Origin: Hyphomicrobiales bacterium
Lineage (GTDB): Bacteria; Pseudomonadota; Alphaproteobacteria; Rhizobiales; Rhizobiaceae
Length of the DNA stretch: 64,000 nucleotides
Assembly (NCBI GenBank): GCA_900473175.1
Contig: UCKM01000025.1
Coordinates: forward strand, 1 to 64,000
Reading direction: 5' to 3'
Below, piece after piece: positions 26,716 through 36,372 of this stretch. Made by a program: the position numbers and the translations under genes. The notes under the pieces were generated by a model. It was not told the DNA's origin. It saw only the letters and a program-made list of their open reading frames with translations, and did not search any database. Within the stretch, counting starts at the first letter, position 1. Every line of letters starts with the position of its first letter.

Positions 26716-27735
26716 ATGAGCAATCCGGTTCTGGTTGAGGTATTTCGAGGTGAAACGGTCGAAAGCCGCCATCGTGGCTCGGTGGTCGTGACCGACGGCG
26801 ATGGAAAGATCGTCTTCGAGCTTGGCGATATCGAGCGTCCGACTTTCCCACGTTCCGCCATCAAGGCGATCCAGGCTCTGCCGCTGGTCGAGAGCGGCGC
26901 AGCGGATGCCTATGGGTTCGGCAATGACGAACTAGCCATGGCCTGCGCTTCCCACTCGGGCGAGCCACAACATGTGAAGAAGGCCGCCGAAATGCTTGGC
27001 CGTGCCGGGCTCGACGTTTCAGCGCTGGAATGCGGATCGCACTGGCCATCGCAGCAACCGGTGCTCATTGCTCTTGCAAAGAGCGGCGAAGAACCGACGC
27101 CGCTTCACAACAATTGTTCTGGCAAACATGCAGGATTCCTGTGCACATGCCGACATCTCGGCATTGAAACACGCGGCTATTCTGCTCTGGGCTCGCCTGA
27201 ACAGAACTTGGTGCGCGATGCGATGGAGGGCGTGACCGGTGCGGCTCATACACTTGATCATTGCGGCACCGATGGCTGCTCCATCCCGACCTACGCAATT
27301 CCGTTGAAGAGCCTGGCGCATGGCTTTGCCCGCATGGCAACCGGCGTCGGATTTGAACCGGTGCGCGCCAAGGCCGCGCGCCGCCTGGTCGATGCGGCGA
27401 TGGCGGCACCGTTCTACGTGGCCGGCACCCACCGCGCCTGCACGGAACTGATGGAAATGGCGCCAGGCCGTATCTTCGTGAAAACCGGGGCGGAAGGTGT
27501 CTATGTCGGTGCGTTGCCGGAATTTGGGCTGGGGATTGCCGTCAAATGTGATGACGGGACGACGCGTGCCTCAGAGGCGATCATTGCCACTGTCCTGGCG
27601 CGGATCTTCCGCAACGAGGCAGAGCTCGAATCCAGGCTTGACCGCTTTGCTGATCGTGAAATGCGCAACTGGAACGGAATTACCTACGGCGTCATCAGCC
27701 CGACGGAAGCGCTGACCGACGCGGATATCAACTGA
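26716..27735 (+). CDS. L-asparaginase, rhizobial (asparaginase II) family
   Basis: This 339-residue protein belongs to the Rhizobium etli-type asparaginases (PF06089), unrelated to E. coli AnsB. The Ser-X-X-Lys pair in PRSAIKAIQ, and the metal/active-site Cys and Lys in HNNCSGKHAG and DHCGTDGCSIP, match the published layout as I recall it. It hydrolyses asparagine to aspartate and ammonia in the cytoplasm. The ATG at 26716 begins the conserved region; no strong ribosome site is seen, and a GTG at 26698 is an alternative. Its end overlaps the opposing beta-helix gene by 8 bases. Confidence 0.85.
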   Translation: MSNPVLVEVFRGETVESRHRGSVVVTDGDGKIVFELGDIERPTFPRSAIKAIQALPLVESGAADAYGFGNDELAMACASHSGEPQHVKKAAEMLGRAGLDVSALECGSHWPSQQPVLIALAKSGEEPTPLHNNCSGKHAGFLCTCRHLGIETRGYSALGSPEQNLVRDAMEGVTGAAHTLDHCGTDGCSIPTYAIPLKSLAHGFARMATGVGFEPVRAKAARRLVDAAMAAPFYVAGTHRACTELMEMAPGRIFVKTGAEGVYVGALPEFGLGIAVKCDDGTTRASEAIIATVLARIFRNEAELESRLDRFADREMRNWNGITYGVISPTEALTDADIN

Positions 27736-29059
27736 CGATGTTTCGCTCCACGACCAGGTCCGAATAGGCCGAGCCTTTCAGCGTAAGGTCCTTCACGGCA
27801 ACGTCGGCCCATTTGTGGCCGACGATCCCGCCATTCTTGGCGCCTTGAATCAAATTGCCGCTGATGATGGCTGGGCCGACCCCATCGACAATACTGACGT
27901 AGATGCCTTCGCCGGACGTTCGTATGACGTTTCCGCTGGCCGTGAGGTTACGCATATAGGGACCCCAACCAAGCTGGATGCCATAAGTCGGGGCTTTTTC
28001 CACAACGTTACTGGTGATCGCCGTATCGGCTTCCGCCGCGATCCCGATACCGAACGTGCCCTCATAGGGACCTCTGGCGGACAGATTACGTACGATATTG
28101 CCGCTGCATGTGGCCAAGCGTCCGCCGCTGTCGAAATTCACGATCGATATGCCGTTGGCTGCGCCATCGATGATGTTGTTGGCGATGACCGCACCCTCGA
28201 ATGCAAACTCCGAATAGATCGCGGTTTCACCGCTTGCCGTGCAATTGTTGGCGATGATCTGGATATTGTTGGCGCTGTTGGCGCGGATCGCAGTGAAAGC
28301 GCAGCCGTTGACTACATTGTCGGCGACAACGACATTATTGGCTTGAAAGACATTGATGCCGTTGCCGTTTTCGCCGGTGCCGCCAAGATCAGCCCGGATT
28401 TTATCGACCCTGTTGCCGGTTATCACCGTGCCATCGCGCCCTTTGTCGTAGCGGTGAACGATAATACCGCCATTGCCGCAATCGCTGATCTCATTGCCGG
28501 TGATTTTCAGTGCAGTCGAATTCGCGGTGAAGATTGCCATGTCCTGGACCGTTGCGATGCGCGTATTCTCAATTCGTCCGCCACATTGGTACAGGTCAAT
28601 CGCATTCTTGCGTGCATTGACAATCTGGCAGTCGTCGATCACGAAGCGGCCAACATTGGTGGCCTCAATGAGCCCCCTTGCGCTGTCCGTTAGCGACTTG
28701 CTGTTGCCATCGATTGTGAGTCCGGAGAGTTGGACATGCTTGGCGTCATTCGCTGTAAAGAAACTGTCTTTACCGCCATAAAGGATGCGGCTTTGACCCG
28801 AAACGCCAAGGATATTCACATAGGCAGGAAGTTGGATGCCTGAGACTATATAGGTTCCTGCCGGTAGGAATATCTGGGCTCCCGCCGTGCTGGCACTCGT
28901 CAGCAGGGCCTTGAATTTTACTGTTTGATCACTTGTAGAATTAGGCAGAAGTCCGGAGTCGACGGCGTTGACCACGCCGGCTGCGGCCTGAGACTGTGAG
29001 ACTCGCAAGAATGCGCTGCTAACTGCCAGACCGGCAAGGACAAGGCGTCTGCTGACCAT
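27728..29059 (-). CDS. Tat-exported right-handed beta-helix repeat protein
   Basis: This 443-residue protein starts with a twin-arginine signal (SRRLVLAGLA) and continues as a right-handed parallel beta-helix, with many coils of the form NxIxxxxxxGI, for example ITGNEISDCGNGGIIV and VVADNVVNGCAFTAIRANS. It matches my memory of the TIGR03808 family (Tat-translocated uncharacterised repeat protein) found in Rhizobiales. Pectate-lyase-like folds often bind or cut polysaccharides, but I see no catalytic signature. It diverges from the Gre-like gene. Confidence 0.82.
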   Translation of the reverse strand: MVSRRLVLAGLAVSSAFLRVSQSQAAAGVVNAVDSGLLPNSTSDQTVKFKALLTSASTAGAQIFLPAGTYIVSGIQLPAYVNILGVSGQSRILYGGKDSFFTANDAKHVQLSGLTIDGNSKSLTDSARGLIEATNVGRFVIDDCQIVNARKNAIDLYQCGGRIENTRIATVQDMAIFTANSTALKITGNEISDCGNGGIIVHRYDKGRDGTVITGNRVDKIRADLGGTGENGNGINVFQANNVVVADNVVNGCAFTAIRANSANNIQIIANNCTASGETAIYSEFAFEGAVIANNIIDGAANGISIVNFDSGGRLATCSGNIVRNLSARGPYEGTFGIGIAAEADTAITSNVVEKAPTYGIQLGWGPYMRNLTASGNVIRTSGEGIYVSIVDGVGPAIISGNLIQGAKNGGIVGHKWADVAVKDLTLKGSAYSDLVVERNIVS

Positions 29060-29163
29060 GTTTTTTACCCGAAGGGAAGGATTAGATCGAACGCAACTGG
29101 AGGTAATGAATAGATCGAACGATTACACTTGCCGTTGAGGCTGGCAATCCCTACTTTGGATTC

Positions 29164-29637
29164 ATGAGCGGTGCATTTACGAAACAGGATGAGAGCAATT
29201 CCTCGATTGATCTGGGCGAACGCCCAGTCAGTCCACATCGCAATCTTGTGACCGAAAAAGGTCTTGCAATGATCGATGCGGAGATAGCCGCATTGCACGA
29301 GGAATTGGCCAAGGGCAATGCCGACGCGGACCGCGAGTTGATAGCCCGTGCTTCGCGCGATTTGCGCTATTGGACAGCGCGGCGCGAGACAGCAGAGGTC
29401 TCGCACCCCGATCCCCAAAGCGAGGTGGTGCGCTTTGGCATGAGTGTTACGATTGAGGACGACCAGGGCAAGAGACAAACTTGGCAGATTGTCGGCGAGG
29501 ACGAAGTTGATGCAAGTCATGGTATGATTTCTCATGTCGCGCCGATGGCGAAGTTGATGTTCGGCAAATCAGTCGGCGATACGTTCGAGTTGAACGATCA
29601 CGAGTGGGAAATCACAGCGATTGGTGTTGCACCGTGA
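29164..29637 (+). CDS. GreA/GreB-family transcription factor
   Basis: This 157-residue protein combines an N-terminal helical coiled coil (about residues 24-75) and a C-terminal FKBP-like domain with VRFGMSVTIED, a diagnostic IVGEDEVDAS strand and the closing VGDTFEL...EWEITAI. GreA and GreB bind the RNA polymerase secondary channel and stimulate cleavage of backtracked RNA. The coiled-coil tip here is short (GNADADRE), so activity may differ from canonical GreA. Two direct copies of TAGATCGAACG (29083 and 29111) lie upstream in the divergent promoter region. Confidence 0.82.
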   Translation: MSGAFTKQDESNSSIDLGERPVSPHRNLVTEKGLAMIDAEIAALHEELAKGNADADRELIARASRDLRYWTARRETAEVSHPDPQSEVVRFGMSVTIEDDQGKRQTWQIVGEDEVDASHGMISHVAPMAKLMFGKSVGDTFELNDHEWEITAIGVAP

Positions 29638-29691
29638 AGTTGAATCTTGGTGTGAGCGCCTGAAGGCAAATGATTCAGATTGAAGCGGTTT

Positions 29692-30072
29692 TCAGATCGG
29701 TTCGATAAAGTCCCGGAAAAATGCCGCCGCACCTGTTTCGTCGATTTCGCCTGACGCTACCATCAAAACCAATTGTATGACTTCTTCCGATGTAACTTCG
29801 AGACTGAAGCCGTTGAAATAGAGAAAAAGGTCGGCCGCCGCAAATCCCGTCAGCTTATTGCCATCGATGAATGGATGGTTCTTTACGATGCCGTAGAGAT
29901 AAGCGGCAGCGAGTTCGCAAAGATCCGGATCGCCATAGGCTTCCTTTTGCAACGGCCTATTGAGAGCGGATTCGAGCATGCCAAAATCACGTACGCCAGG
30001 AGCGCCGCCATGGAGACGCAACTGTTCCGCGTGAAGCGACTCGACAAATTCCTGCGAATGGAATTCTGTCAT
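29692..30072 (-). CDS. Doc-family toxin with altered Fic motif
   Basis: This 126-residue Fic/Doc fold protein is the toxin of a type II pair. Doc enzymes phosphorylate EF-Tu using the motif HxFx(D/N)(A/G)NKR. Here it reads HPFIDGNKL (His66 to Leu74), so the expected Arg is Leu, which may weaken or change activity. The start overlaps the antitoxin stop by ATGA (30069-30072). The rest of the fold, including the GMLESALNRP helix and AAAYLYGIVKNHPF, is typical. Confidence 0.88.
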   Translation of the reverse strand: MTEFHSQEFVESLHAEQLRLHGGAPGVRDFGMLESALNRPLQKEAYGDPDLCELAAAYLYGIVKNHPFIDGNKLTGFAAADLFLYFNGFSLEVTSEEVIQLVLMVASGEIDETGAAAFFRDFIEPI

Positions 30073-30299
30073 TTGGCGAGAACGCGATAAGCGGTCTCGT
30101 ACTTTTTCATCCGTTCGCGAGCAATTTTCATCTTCTTTTCGAATGATTCCGGGTCATCCTGTAAAGGGCGGAGTTTCAAGCCATCGCTGTCCTCAATAAG
30201 AACAAGTTGATCCCCGGCCTTCAAGTGGTTCCTCTCGAGCACTTCTTTAGGCAAAATGACACCTTCCGAATTTCCGATTTTGCGGACCGTTACGTTCAT
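30069..30299 (-). CDS. AbrB/MazE-fold antitoxin
   Basis: This 76-residue antitoxin has an N-terminal swapped-hairpin DNA-binding domain (VRKIGNSEGVILPKEVLE) and a charged C-terminal helix that should fill the toxin groove. It is paired with the Doc-type toxin immediately downstream; Doc partners are more often Phd-fold, though AbrB-fold partners also occur. A GGAG lies upstream of the ATG, and an inverted repeat at 30312-30335 is the likely autoregulatory operator. Confidence 0.88.
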   Translation of the reverse strand: MNVTVRKIGNSEGVILPKEVLERNHLKAGDQLVLIEDSDGLKLRPLQDDPESFEKKMKIARERMKKYETAYRVLAK

Positions 30300-30311
30300 G
30301 GCTTAACTCCA

Positions 30312-30335
30312 ATGTTATAACAAGAAGTATAACAT
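30312..30335 (-). promoter_or_regulatory. Toxin-antitoxin operator inverted repeat
   Basis: The perfect 8-base arms ATGTTATA (30312-30319) and TATAACAT (30328-30335) are separated by 8 bases and lie 13 bases before the antitoxin start, overlapping the expected promoter. This spacing suits an AbrB-fold autorepressor. Confidence 0.6.
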
Positions 30336-30370
30336 GAGCCTGGCGAGATTCAAGGGTCCATATAGACCAA

Positions 30371-31363
30371 TTACAGCCAGCCCTTCTTTCGAAAGATCAG
30401 GAGCGGGATGACTGCGGAGGCTATCATCAGCCCGATCGCCATCGGATAGCCCCAGGTCTCGTTCAGCTCGGGCATGAACCGGAAGTTCATGCCATAGATC
30501 GAGGCAACGAGCGTCGGCGGCATGAAGGCTACGGCCGCCACCGAGAAAATCTTGATGATGGCGTTCTGTTCGATTGAAATCAGCCCAACGACGGTATCCA
30601 AAAGGAATGTTACCTTGTTGGAGAGAAAATCCACATAGGTGCTCAGCGACTGGGTATCGCGCTCCAGCGACTTGATCCAGCCACGTGTGTCCTTCTTGTA
30701 GGGCTCCTGAGCGGTGAAAGCGGTCATATAGACGAGCAGGCGACTTACACCCGCAATACTTTCACGAACTTTCGAGAGAAACGCGCCCTGAATGCCGATC
30801 TGGTTCAGGCTGTCGCGGAAATTCTTGGTGGTCATCGGCTTGTCATTCTCAGACCGCCGAAAAATCGCGTGCGAATTCACGTCGATCTGCCCTGCGACGT
30901 CTTCGAGGATGTCGGCGAGGCGATCCGTGACGGCTTCGATGATACCGAGCATGATGCTCACGCCGCTGCATTTGCTTGTGATGAGGCCATTGCCCGGCTT
31001 CGTGGCGCGCGCGATATAGAGACTGAACGATTTCGGCTCGGTATATCGCACTGTGACGAGTCGTTGCCCCGTCAATATGAACGAGATCGGCGCAATGCCG
31101 TGGTTCTTCTCCCCTGTGGAATGCAATATCGGAGCCGTCAGATATTGCGCACCATTTTCGGCGTAGAACCGGCTGGATTCTTCGATCTCATGCATGTCGT
31201 CGCGGGTCGGGATCGAAGCCTTCATCCAGCTTTCGACGTGAAGATCTTCTTCATGTGTCGGATTGAGAAGATCGATCCAGAGAGCATTTGGCGGCATTTC
31301 GGCGCCGGGAAGGGCGGCGCTGGCCATGAGGTAATCGTCTTCCAGCGTATAGACAAAAATCAT
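30371..31363 (-). CDS. corA: CorA-family divalent cation channel
   Basis: This 330-residue CorA family protein has a large soluble N-terminal domain, a long stalk helix and two C-terminal transmembrane helices. The selectivity motif is YGMNF, followed by the loop MPELNETW. It ends in a basic tail (FRKKGWL). It conducts Mg2+ or, in some members, Co2+ or Zn2+. The start lies one base after the mutB stop (TGACATG), so it is translated with the mutase genes. That coupling is unusual; Co2+ for cobalamin is a speculative link. Confidence 0.9.
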   Translation of the reverse strand: MIFVYTLEDDYLMASAALPGAEMPPNALWIDLLNPTHEEDLHVESWMKASIPTRDDMHEIEESSRFYAENGAQYLTAPILHSTGEKNHGIAPISFILTGQRLVTVRYTEPKSFSLYIARATKPGNGLITSKCSGVSIMLGIIEAVTDRLADILEDVAGQIDVNSHAIFRRSENDKPMTTKNFRDSLNQIGIQGAFLSKVRESIAGVSRLLVYMTAFTAQEPYKKDTRGWIKSLERDTQSLSTYVDFLSNKVTFLLDTVVGLISIEQNAIIKIFSVAAVAFMPPTLVASIYGMNFRFMPELNETWGYPMAIGLMIASAVIPLLIFRKKGWL

Positions 31364-31364
31364 G

Positions 31365-33497
31365 TCACAATGAATCCAATAAAGTATCGATCAATTTTTC
31401 GGCTGCCTCGCCAATCACAGTACCGGGCGGGAAAATGGCTGTCGCCCCGGCGTTGAGAACCGCATCGAAATCCTGCGGTGGTATCACGCCGCCGACGATA
31501 ATCAGAATATCGTCACGCTCACGGCGTTTCAGCGCTGCCTTCAATTCCGGTACAAGCGTGAGATGCCCGGCCGCAAGCGACGAAACGCCGACGATGCGGG
31601 CATTGCTCTCGGCGGCCAGTTCGGCAACCTCTTCGGGCGTCTGGAACATTGCGCCGACGATCACCTCAAAACCGAGATCGCCGAAAGCCGTCGCTATGAC
31701 CTTTTGTCCCCGATCGTGGCCATCCTGGCCCATTTTCGCAACGAGAATGCGCGGCTTGTCGCCTGTGCGTTTTTCAAAGGCAGCTGCCTTGGCCTGGACC
31801 CGGTCGATGAGCTCGCTCTTGCCGACCTCTTTGCGATAGACGCCCGAAATCGTATGGATTTCGGCCACATGCCGGCCGTAGGCCTTTTCCAGAGCCAGCG
31901 ATATCTCGCCGACAGTGGCGCGGGCACGGGCTGCCTTGATGGCGAAGTCAAGGAGGTTGCCTGTTCCGGTCTTGGCCGCGCTCGTCAGCGCGGACAGCGC
32001 CGCATCAACAGCCGAGACCTCACGCGTACCCTTCAATTGCTGCAGCTTGGACAGCTGGCGCGCACGGACCTCCGCATTGGCAACCTGCCGCACGTCGATT
32101 TCCATATCCTCGGAAGCACGATAGGAATTGACCCCGATGACCGGCTGGAGACCGCTGTCGATACGCGCTTGCGTGCGGGCCGCTGCCGCCTCGATGCGCA
32201 TTTTCGGGATGCCCTGTTCGATAGCCTTGGCCATACCGCCCAGCGTTTCGATCTCTTCGATATGCGTGAGCGCGCGTGCCGCAAGGTCGTGGGTCAACCG
32301 CTCGACATAGGCCGAGCCGCCCCATGGATCGATGATGCGCGTCGTTCCCGACTCTTTTTGCAGGATCAGCTGCGTGCTGCGCGCGATATGGGCCGAGTGG
32401 TCCGTGGGCAGGGCTAACGCCTCGTCGAAGGAGTTGGTATGCAGCGACTGGGTATGGCCCTGGGTCGACGCCATCGCCTCGATCATGGTGCGCATGATGT
32501 TGTTGTAAGGATCCTGCGCAGTGAGTGACCAGCCGGACGTCTGCGAATGGGTGCGCAACGACAAGGAGCGCTCATCCTTCGGGTTGAAATTCTTCTTCAT
32601 CAAAGCGGCCCAGAGCAGGCGCGCCGCGCGCAGCTTGGCGACCTCCATGAAGAAATTCATACCGATCGCCCAGAAGAAGGAGAGCCGCGGCGCAAAACTG
32701 TCAATGTCCTGTCCGGCAGCCACACCAGCGCGCGCATATTCGATGCCATCGGCGATCGTATAGGCAAGCTCAAGGTCAGCCGTCGCCCCCGCTTCCTGCA
32801 TGTGATAGCCGGAGATCGAGATCGAATTGAACTTCGGCATGTTCTCGGACGTGTAGGCGAAGATGTCCGAAACGATGCGCATCGACGGTTGGGGCGGATA
32901 GATATAGGTGTTGCGGACCATGAACTCTTTCAGAATGTCATTCTGAATGGTTCCGGCGAGCTGTTTTTGGGAAACGCCCTGTTCTTCCGCCGCGACAATA
33001 TAGAGTGCGAGGATCGGCAGGACAGCGCCGTTCATCGTCATCGACACGGTCATCTCGTCAAGCGGGATGCCGTCGAAAAGCTGCTGCATGTCGAGAATGG
33101 AATCGATGGCGACACCGGCCATGCCGACATCGCCGGCAACGCGCGGATGGTCGCTGTCATAGCCACGATGGGTTGCAAGATCGAATGCGACCGACAGGCC
33201 CTTCTGTCCTGCCGCGAGGTTGCGGCGATAGAAGGTGTTGGATTCCTCTGCCGTTGAAAAACCGGCATATTGGCGGATTGTCCATGGCTGCTGGACATAC
33301 ATCGTCGGGTAGGGGCCGCGAATGAAGGGCGCAGCGCCAGGAAAGCTGTTGAGGTGCGGCAGGTTCTTGAGCGCAGCATCGCCGTAGGCGCGTTTCACCC
33401 TTATCCCTTCGGGCGTCTTCCAGGCCGCGGCCTCCGGCTTCGGCGGCAGGGATTTCGGCTCTTGCCAATCGATGGTGGTGAAATCCGGAATTCTCAT
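31365..33497 (-). CDS. mutB: Methylmalonyl-CoA mutase, large catalytic subunit
   Basis: This 710-residue protein interconverts succinyl-CoA and (R)-methylmalonyl-CoA, the last step of propionyl-CoA breakdown. The barrel contains the substrate-binding stretch [19 protein letters not shown] and an [12 protein letters not shown] region. The C-terminal cobalamin domain has the DxHxxG motif ([12 protein letters not shown]) and the later GGVIPPQDF. It follows mutA with TAAAATG spacing. It is B12-dependent, which gives a metabolic reason for cobalamin regulation elsewhere in the window. No propionyl-CoA carboxylase genes are seen here. Confidence 0.96.
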   Translation of the reverse strand: MRIPDFTTIDWQEPKSLPPKPEAAAWKTPEGIRVKRAYGDAALKNLPHLNSFPGAAPFIRGPYPTMYVQQPWTIRQYAGFSTAEESNTFYRRNLAAGQKGLSVAFDLATHRGYDSDHPRVAGDVGMAGVAIDSILDMQQLFDGIPLDEMTVSMTMNGAVLPILALYIVAAEEQGVSQKQLAGTIQNDILKEFMVRNTYIYPPQPSMRIVSDIFAYTSENMPKFNSISISGYHMQEAGATADLELAYTIADGIEYARAGVAAGQDIDSFAPRLSFFWAIGMNFFMEVAKLRAARLLWAALMKKNFNPKDERSLSLRTHSQTSGWSLTAQDPYNNIMRTMIEAMASTQGHTQSLHTNSFDEALALPTDHSAHIARSTQLILQKESGTTRIIDPWGGSAYVERLTHDLAARALTHIEEIETLGGMAKAIEQGIPKMRIEAAAARTQARIDSGLQPVIGVNSYRASEDMEIDVRQVANAEVRARQLSKLQQLKGTREVSAVDAALSALTSAAKTGTGNLLDFAIKAARARATVGEISLALEKAYGRHVAEIHTISGVYRKEVGKSELIDRVQAKAAAFEKRTGDKPRILVAKMGQDGHDRGQKVIATAFGDLGFEVIVGAMFQTPEEVAELAAESNARIVGVSSLAAGHLTLVPELKAALKRRERDDILIIVGGVIPPQDFDAVLNAGATAIFPPGTVIGEAAEKLIDTLLDSL

Positions 33498-33498
33498 T

Positions 33499-34941
33499 TT
33501 ATTCAGCGGCCTGCAAGGTTTGGTCGATGCGCGGGAAAGTCAGCGGTTCGCAGTGAACCACACCGTCGGTCGGCAGCGGCATGTGGGGGGCTTCGAGCAC
33601 CGTGACCGGACGTTCCTGGCCGGCGGGAAACAGCGTGGTGCCGACGATAGCACGTTGGCCGGATTTGAGTTCGTTGGCACGGGCAGTGCGCGCGTTAACG
33701 ATCCGTGCCTGGAATTTTCCATCGACAAGACTTTGCAGGATACCGCCGTCGCGCTCAAGCGCCTGAAATTCCTTCCAGGCCGAGGCGCATAGTGCCTCGG
33801 TGAGGCTCTCGATTGCACCGGAGCCACAGCCGGGGTCGGCGACGAAAGCCAGATTGCTTTCCTCGGCAAGAATAAGCTGCGTGTTGCGGGCGAGGCGGCG
33901 CGCAAAGGGGTCTGGCAAGCCATGCGCGATCGTGTGGGGCAAGACGGCGATTGAATCCGCACCGCCGACCGCCGCGGCGAATGCGGCGATGGTCGTGCGC
34001 AGGATGTTGGTCTCGGGGTCCTTCGTCGTCATCATCCGCATTGAGGTTTCCGCATGGATGGTGGCGGGCGCCGGGCGAACGCTGCCGCACACTTCCTGCA
34101 GCCTTGCCCAAAGACGCCGCAGCGCTCTGACCTTGGCGATGGAAACGAACTGATCCTGATCGACGGAAACGGCAAAGCCCATGTGCGGGGCGGCATAAAC
34201 GATCGGTTGCCGTGCTTCCTCGAACAGGCGGAAATGACCGGCAGCGATCGACAGCATCGCGCCGAGCTCCTGCGCTTCCGTAGCGCCGGCATTGTGATAG
34301 GGGCGGCCGTCCGCCTCAAGCACGATGCCGGGCAAATCCGGTGAGAAAAAGCCGGAGAGGGATTGCGGCAGTGAGGCCTTCAGCGCCGCAAGGCTCATGC
34401 GCAGGCGGCCCGTTCCCGCCAATGTGGCCGCCGGGTCGATGCCAAGCGAAAAGCTTAGCGTCTGCGAATTGACGTCGCGCGGGCGCATGTAGTCAACGAA
34501 CCAGTCGGCGCAGGCGCGGCTGCGCGGATGCACGTCCATGCGCAGGTGGATCATGTCGAGATGCACGCCATAGAGCACTTTGTCGACAGCTTCGCGCGTC
34601 GAGGGCAGGCCATAGCCGAAAGCATTCGGCGCGCCTTCAAAGACGAGCGCGATGCCAGTGGCTCCATTCTCAAGGTCTTCCAGAAGCTGCCGATTGGCAC
34701 GAACCGGATCGGGATCGTCGATTCGCTGGACGATCTGCCATGGTTGCGAGGGGTTCTTGCGGGGCGTCAGCCGTGCTTTGCGGCGGCGCTCATGGAGCGG
34801 TTCGATGGCGATATTGTCATCAGTCCTTGAGATCAGCGTTTCGTCGAAATCCGCGCCTTTAAGGGCCTTTTGCGCGAGTTTGACCCAGTGATCCCGGTCA
34901 ATCGCCGCAAATTCAGTTTCCTTGAGCAGTGACGCGTCCAT
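33499..34941 (-). CDS. mutA: Methylmalonyl-CoA mutase, small subunit
   Basis: This 480-residue subunit is homologous to MutB but shorter and catalytically degenerate. Recognisable features are the N-terminal [18 protein letters not shown], a barrel with [22 protein letters not shown] (shown here only as the segments [10 protein letters not shown] and ETNILRT), and a vestigial C-terminal domain lacking the DxHxxG cobalamin motif. It forms a heterodimer with MutB. A GGGAG ribosome site precedes the ATG. It is the first gene of the mutA-mutB-corA operon and diverges from the SDR gene. Confidence 0.93.
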   Translation of the reverse strand: MDASLLKETEFAAIDRDHWVKLAQKALKGADFDETLISRTDDNIAIEPLHERRRKARLTPRKNPSQPWQIVQRIDDPDPVRANRQLLEDLENGATGIALVFEGAPNAFGYGLPSTREAVDKVLYGVHLDMIHLRMDVHPRSRACADWFVDYMRPRDVNSQTLSFSLGIDPAATLAGTGRLRMSLAALKASLPQSLSGFFSPDLPGIVLEADGRPYHNAGATEAQELGAMLSIAAGHFRLFEEARQPIVYAAPHMGFAVSVDQDQFVSIAKVRALRRLWARLQEVCGSVRPAPATIHAETSMRMMTTKDPETNILRTTIAAFAAAVGGADSIAVLPHTIAHGLPDPFARRLARNTQLILAEESNLAFVADPGCGSGAIESLTEALCASAWKEFQALERDGGILQSLVDGKFQARIVNARTARANELKSGQRAIVGTTLFPAGQERPVTVLEAPHMPLPTDGVVHCEPLTFPRIDQTLQAAE

Positions 34942-35151
34942 GCTTTCTCCCGGTCGCCCGTATTTTTGTCGGCGACTTTAGGAGGAACGATGCTGCTTCG
35001 CAACAAAGCAAAGTGCCGCTGACGCAACATATTGAAAGCGTGAGATTTTTGGCGACCTTCCGCGAGCGATCGAGGAGCAGGTTTCGGGTGGCTGCGGCTG
35101 GTCGGATGTGAACATGCTCGGCTTTGAATAGAAACGTGAAAGGCTCGAAAA

Positions 35152-35916
35152 ATGGACGTTCTCAAGGGAAAGACAGCAATCGTTACCGGTGCAAGCTCCG
35201 GCATTGGCTATGAAACGGCGAGGCTGTTCGCCAGCGAAGGCGCAAACGTCGTCGTCGCGGCCCGCCGTCAAAGCGAACTGGACAAGCTGGTGGCCGCTAT
35301 CGAGCGGGGCGGCGGCAAAGCAGTGGCGCTCGCCGGCAACGTCAGGGACGAAGCATACGCCAAGGCATTGGTCGAATTGGCAGAAGGGCGTTATGGCGGT
35401 CTCGATATCGCATTCAACAATGCCGGTACCAATGGCGAAATGGGACCAAGCTCCGGGATATCCCTGGACGGCTGGCGCGAGGCGATGGACGTTAACCTGA
35501 CCGGTGCCTTCCTTGGTGCGAAATACCAGATACCCGCCCTGCAAAGGCGAGGCGGTGGTTCGCTGATCTTTACCTCGACATTCGTCGGCTACACGGTTGG
35601 GATGCCGGGCACGGCTGCCTATGCCGCCAGCAAGGCTGGGGTGATTGGCCTGATGATGACGCTGGCGGCGGAACTCGGGCCGCAAGGCATCAGGGTCAAT
35701 GCCATTCTGCCGGGTGGTACTGCCACGACCATGGCTGAGGCATGGGTTGACACGCCTGAAAAACTTGCTGTTGTCGAGGGGTTACACGCACTTAAGCGCC
35801 GTGCCATGCCGGACGAAATTGCACGTTCCGTCCTCTATCTCGCATCGGACGCTTCAAGCTTTACGACGGGGTCGGCAATGCTGGTCGACGGCGGTGTGTC
35901 GATAAACCGGACCTGA
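35152..35916 (+). CDS. Short-chain dehydrogenase/reductase
   Basis: This 254-residue classical SDR has the nucleotide motif TGASSGIG, the NNAG strand, a catalytic Ser in FTSTFVGY and the Tyr-X-X-X-Lys in YAASKAG. The Arg pair after the first strand (AARRQ) suggests NADP preference. The C-terminal TGSAMLVDGGVS is standard. The substrate cannot be told. An AAAGG lies upstream of the ATG, and a strong hairpin follows 10 bases after the stop, so it is a single-gene unit. Confidence 0.88.
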   Translation: MDVLKGKTAIVTGASSGIGYETARLFASEGANVVVAARRQSELDKLVAAIERGGGKAVALAGNVRDEAYAKALVELAEGRYGGLDIAFNNAGTNGEMGPSSGISLDGWREAMDVNLTGAFLGAKYQIPALQRRGGGSLIFTSTFVGYTVGMPGTAAYAASKAGVIGLMMTLAAELGPQGIRVNAILPGGTATTMAEAWVDTPEKLAVVEGLHALKRRAMPDEIARSVLYLASDASSFTTGSAMLVDGGVSINRT

Positions 35917-35925
35917 CAAAGCAAA

Positions 35926-35947
35926 ACGCGCGCCGTCGGGCGCGCGT
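35926..35947. terminator. Hairpin terminator between SDR and DUF2267-like genes
   Basis: The 9-base arms ACGCGCGCC (35926-35934) and GGCGCGCGT (35939-35947) enclose a 4-base loop. It separates two converging genes and probably works in both directions. Confidence 0.75.
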
Positions 35948-35965
35948 CAACGCAATGTCGTTCGC

Positions 35966-36331
35966 TCAAACGAACTGGCTCAAGCCCGGAATCGAATTCA
36001 CCACCTCGTCAACCGGACCGGTGCCTGCCTTTTCACGAGCAAAAGCAATGGTTTCCTTGGAAATTCCGGTGATTTCGCCCATTCCAAGACCAAGGCCCAT
36101 GAGCTTGGAGCCGAGGCCCATGACGCCGGGCATCAGACCGGAAAGAAACCCGCCGCTCGACTGGGCTTCGGCAATTGCGGCCTCGGCGCCTGGAAAGCCC
36201 GCGATGAGCTGACCCACCTTGTCGGCGGGGCCTTCCTTCTGCAGAAAAGCGAGAATCAAGCCAACAGCCTTGGTAGCCGTTGCCGGATCAGTGCCGACAT
36301 TGGCGGAAATGCGCGCGATAAGTTCTTCCAT
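35966..36331 (-). CDS. Small helical protein, DUF2267-like
   Basis: This 121-residue soluble protein starts with helices typical of DUF2267-type proteins (MEELIARISANVGTDPATA, then AFLQKEGPADKVGQLIAGFPG), followed by a Gly/Met/Leu-rich stretch (about residues 62-88) and a short amphipathic C-terminus. The function is unknown. The ATG at 36331 was chosen at the beginning of the conserved region; the frame is open upstream, but that part includes a palindromic, probably regulatory, sequence. Confidence 0.7.
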   Translation of the reverse strand: MEELIARISANVGTDPATATKAVGLILAFLQKEGPADKVGQLIAGFPGAEAAIAEAQSSGGFLSGLMPGVMGLGSKLMGLGLGMGEITGISKETIAFAREKAGTGPVDEVVNSIPGLSQFV

Positions 36332-36356
36332 GAGGCTAATCTCCCGTCTGCCATGA

Positions 36357-36372
36357 ATTACGTTTACGTAAT
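36357..36372 (-). promoter_or_regulatory. Palindrome ATTACGTTTACGTAAT upstream of the DUF2267-like gene
   Basis: Two perfect 7-base arms with a 2-base centre lie 26 bases before the start codon, a position expected for an operator. I cannot assign a regulator. The rest of the 317-base gap up to the DUF853 gene (36332-36648) shows no gene; a small GC hairpin lies at 36374-36391. Confidence 0.4.
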
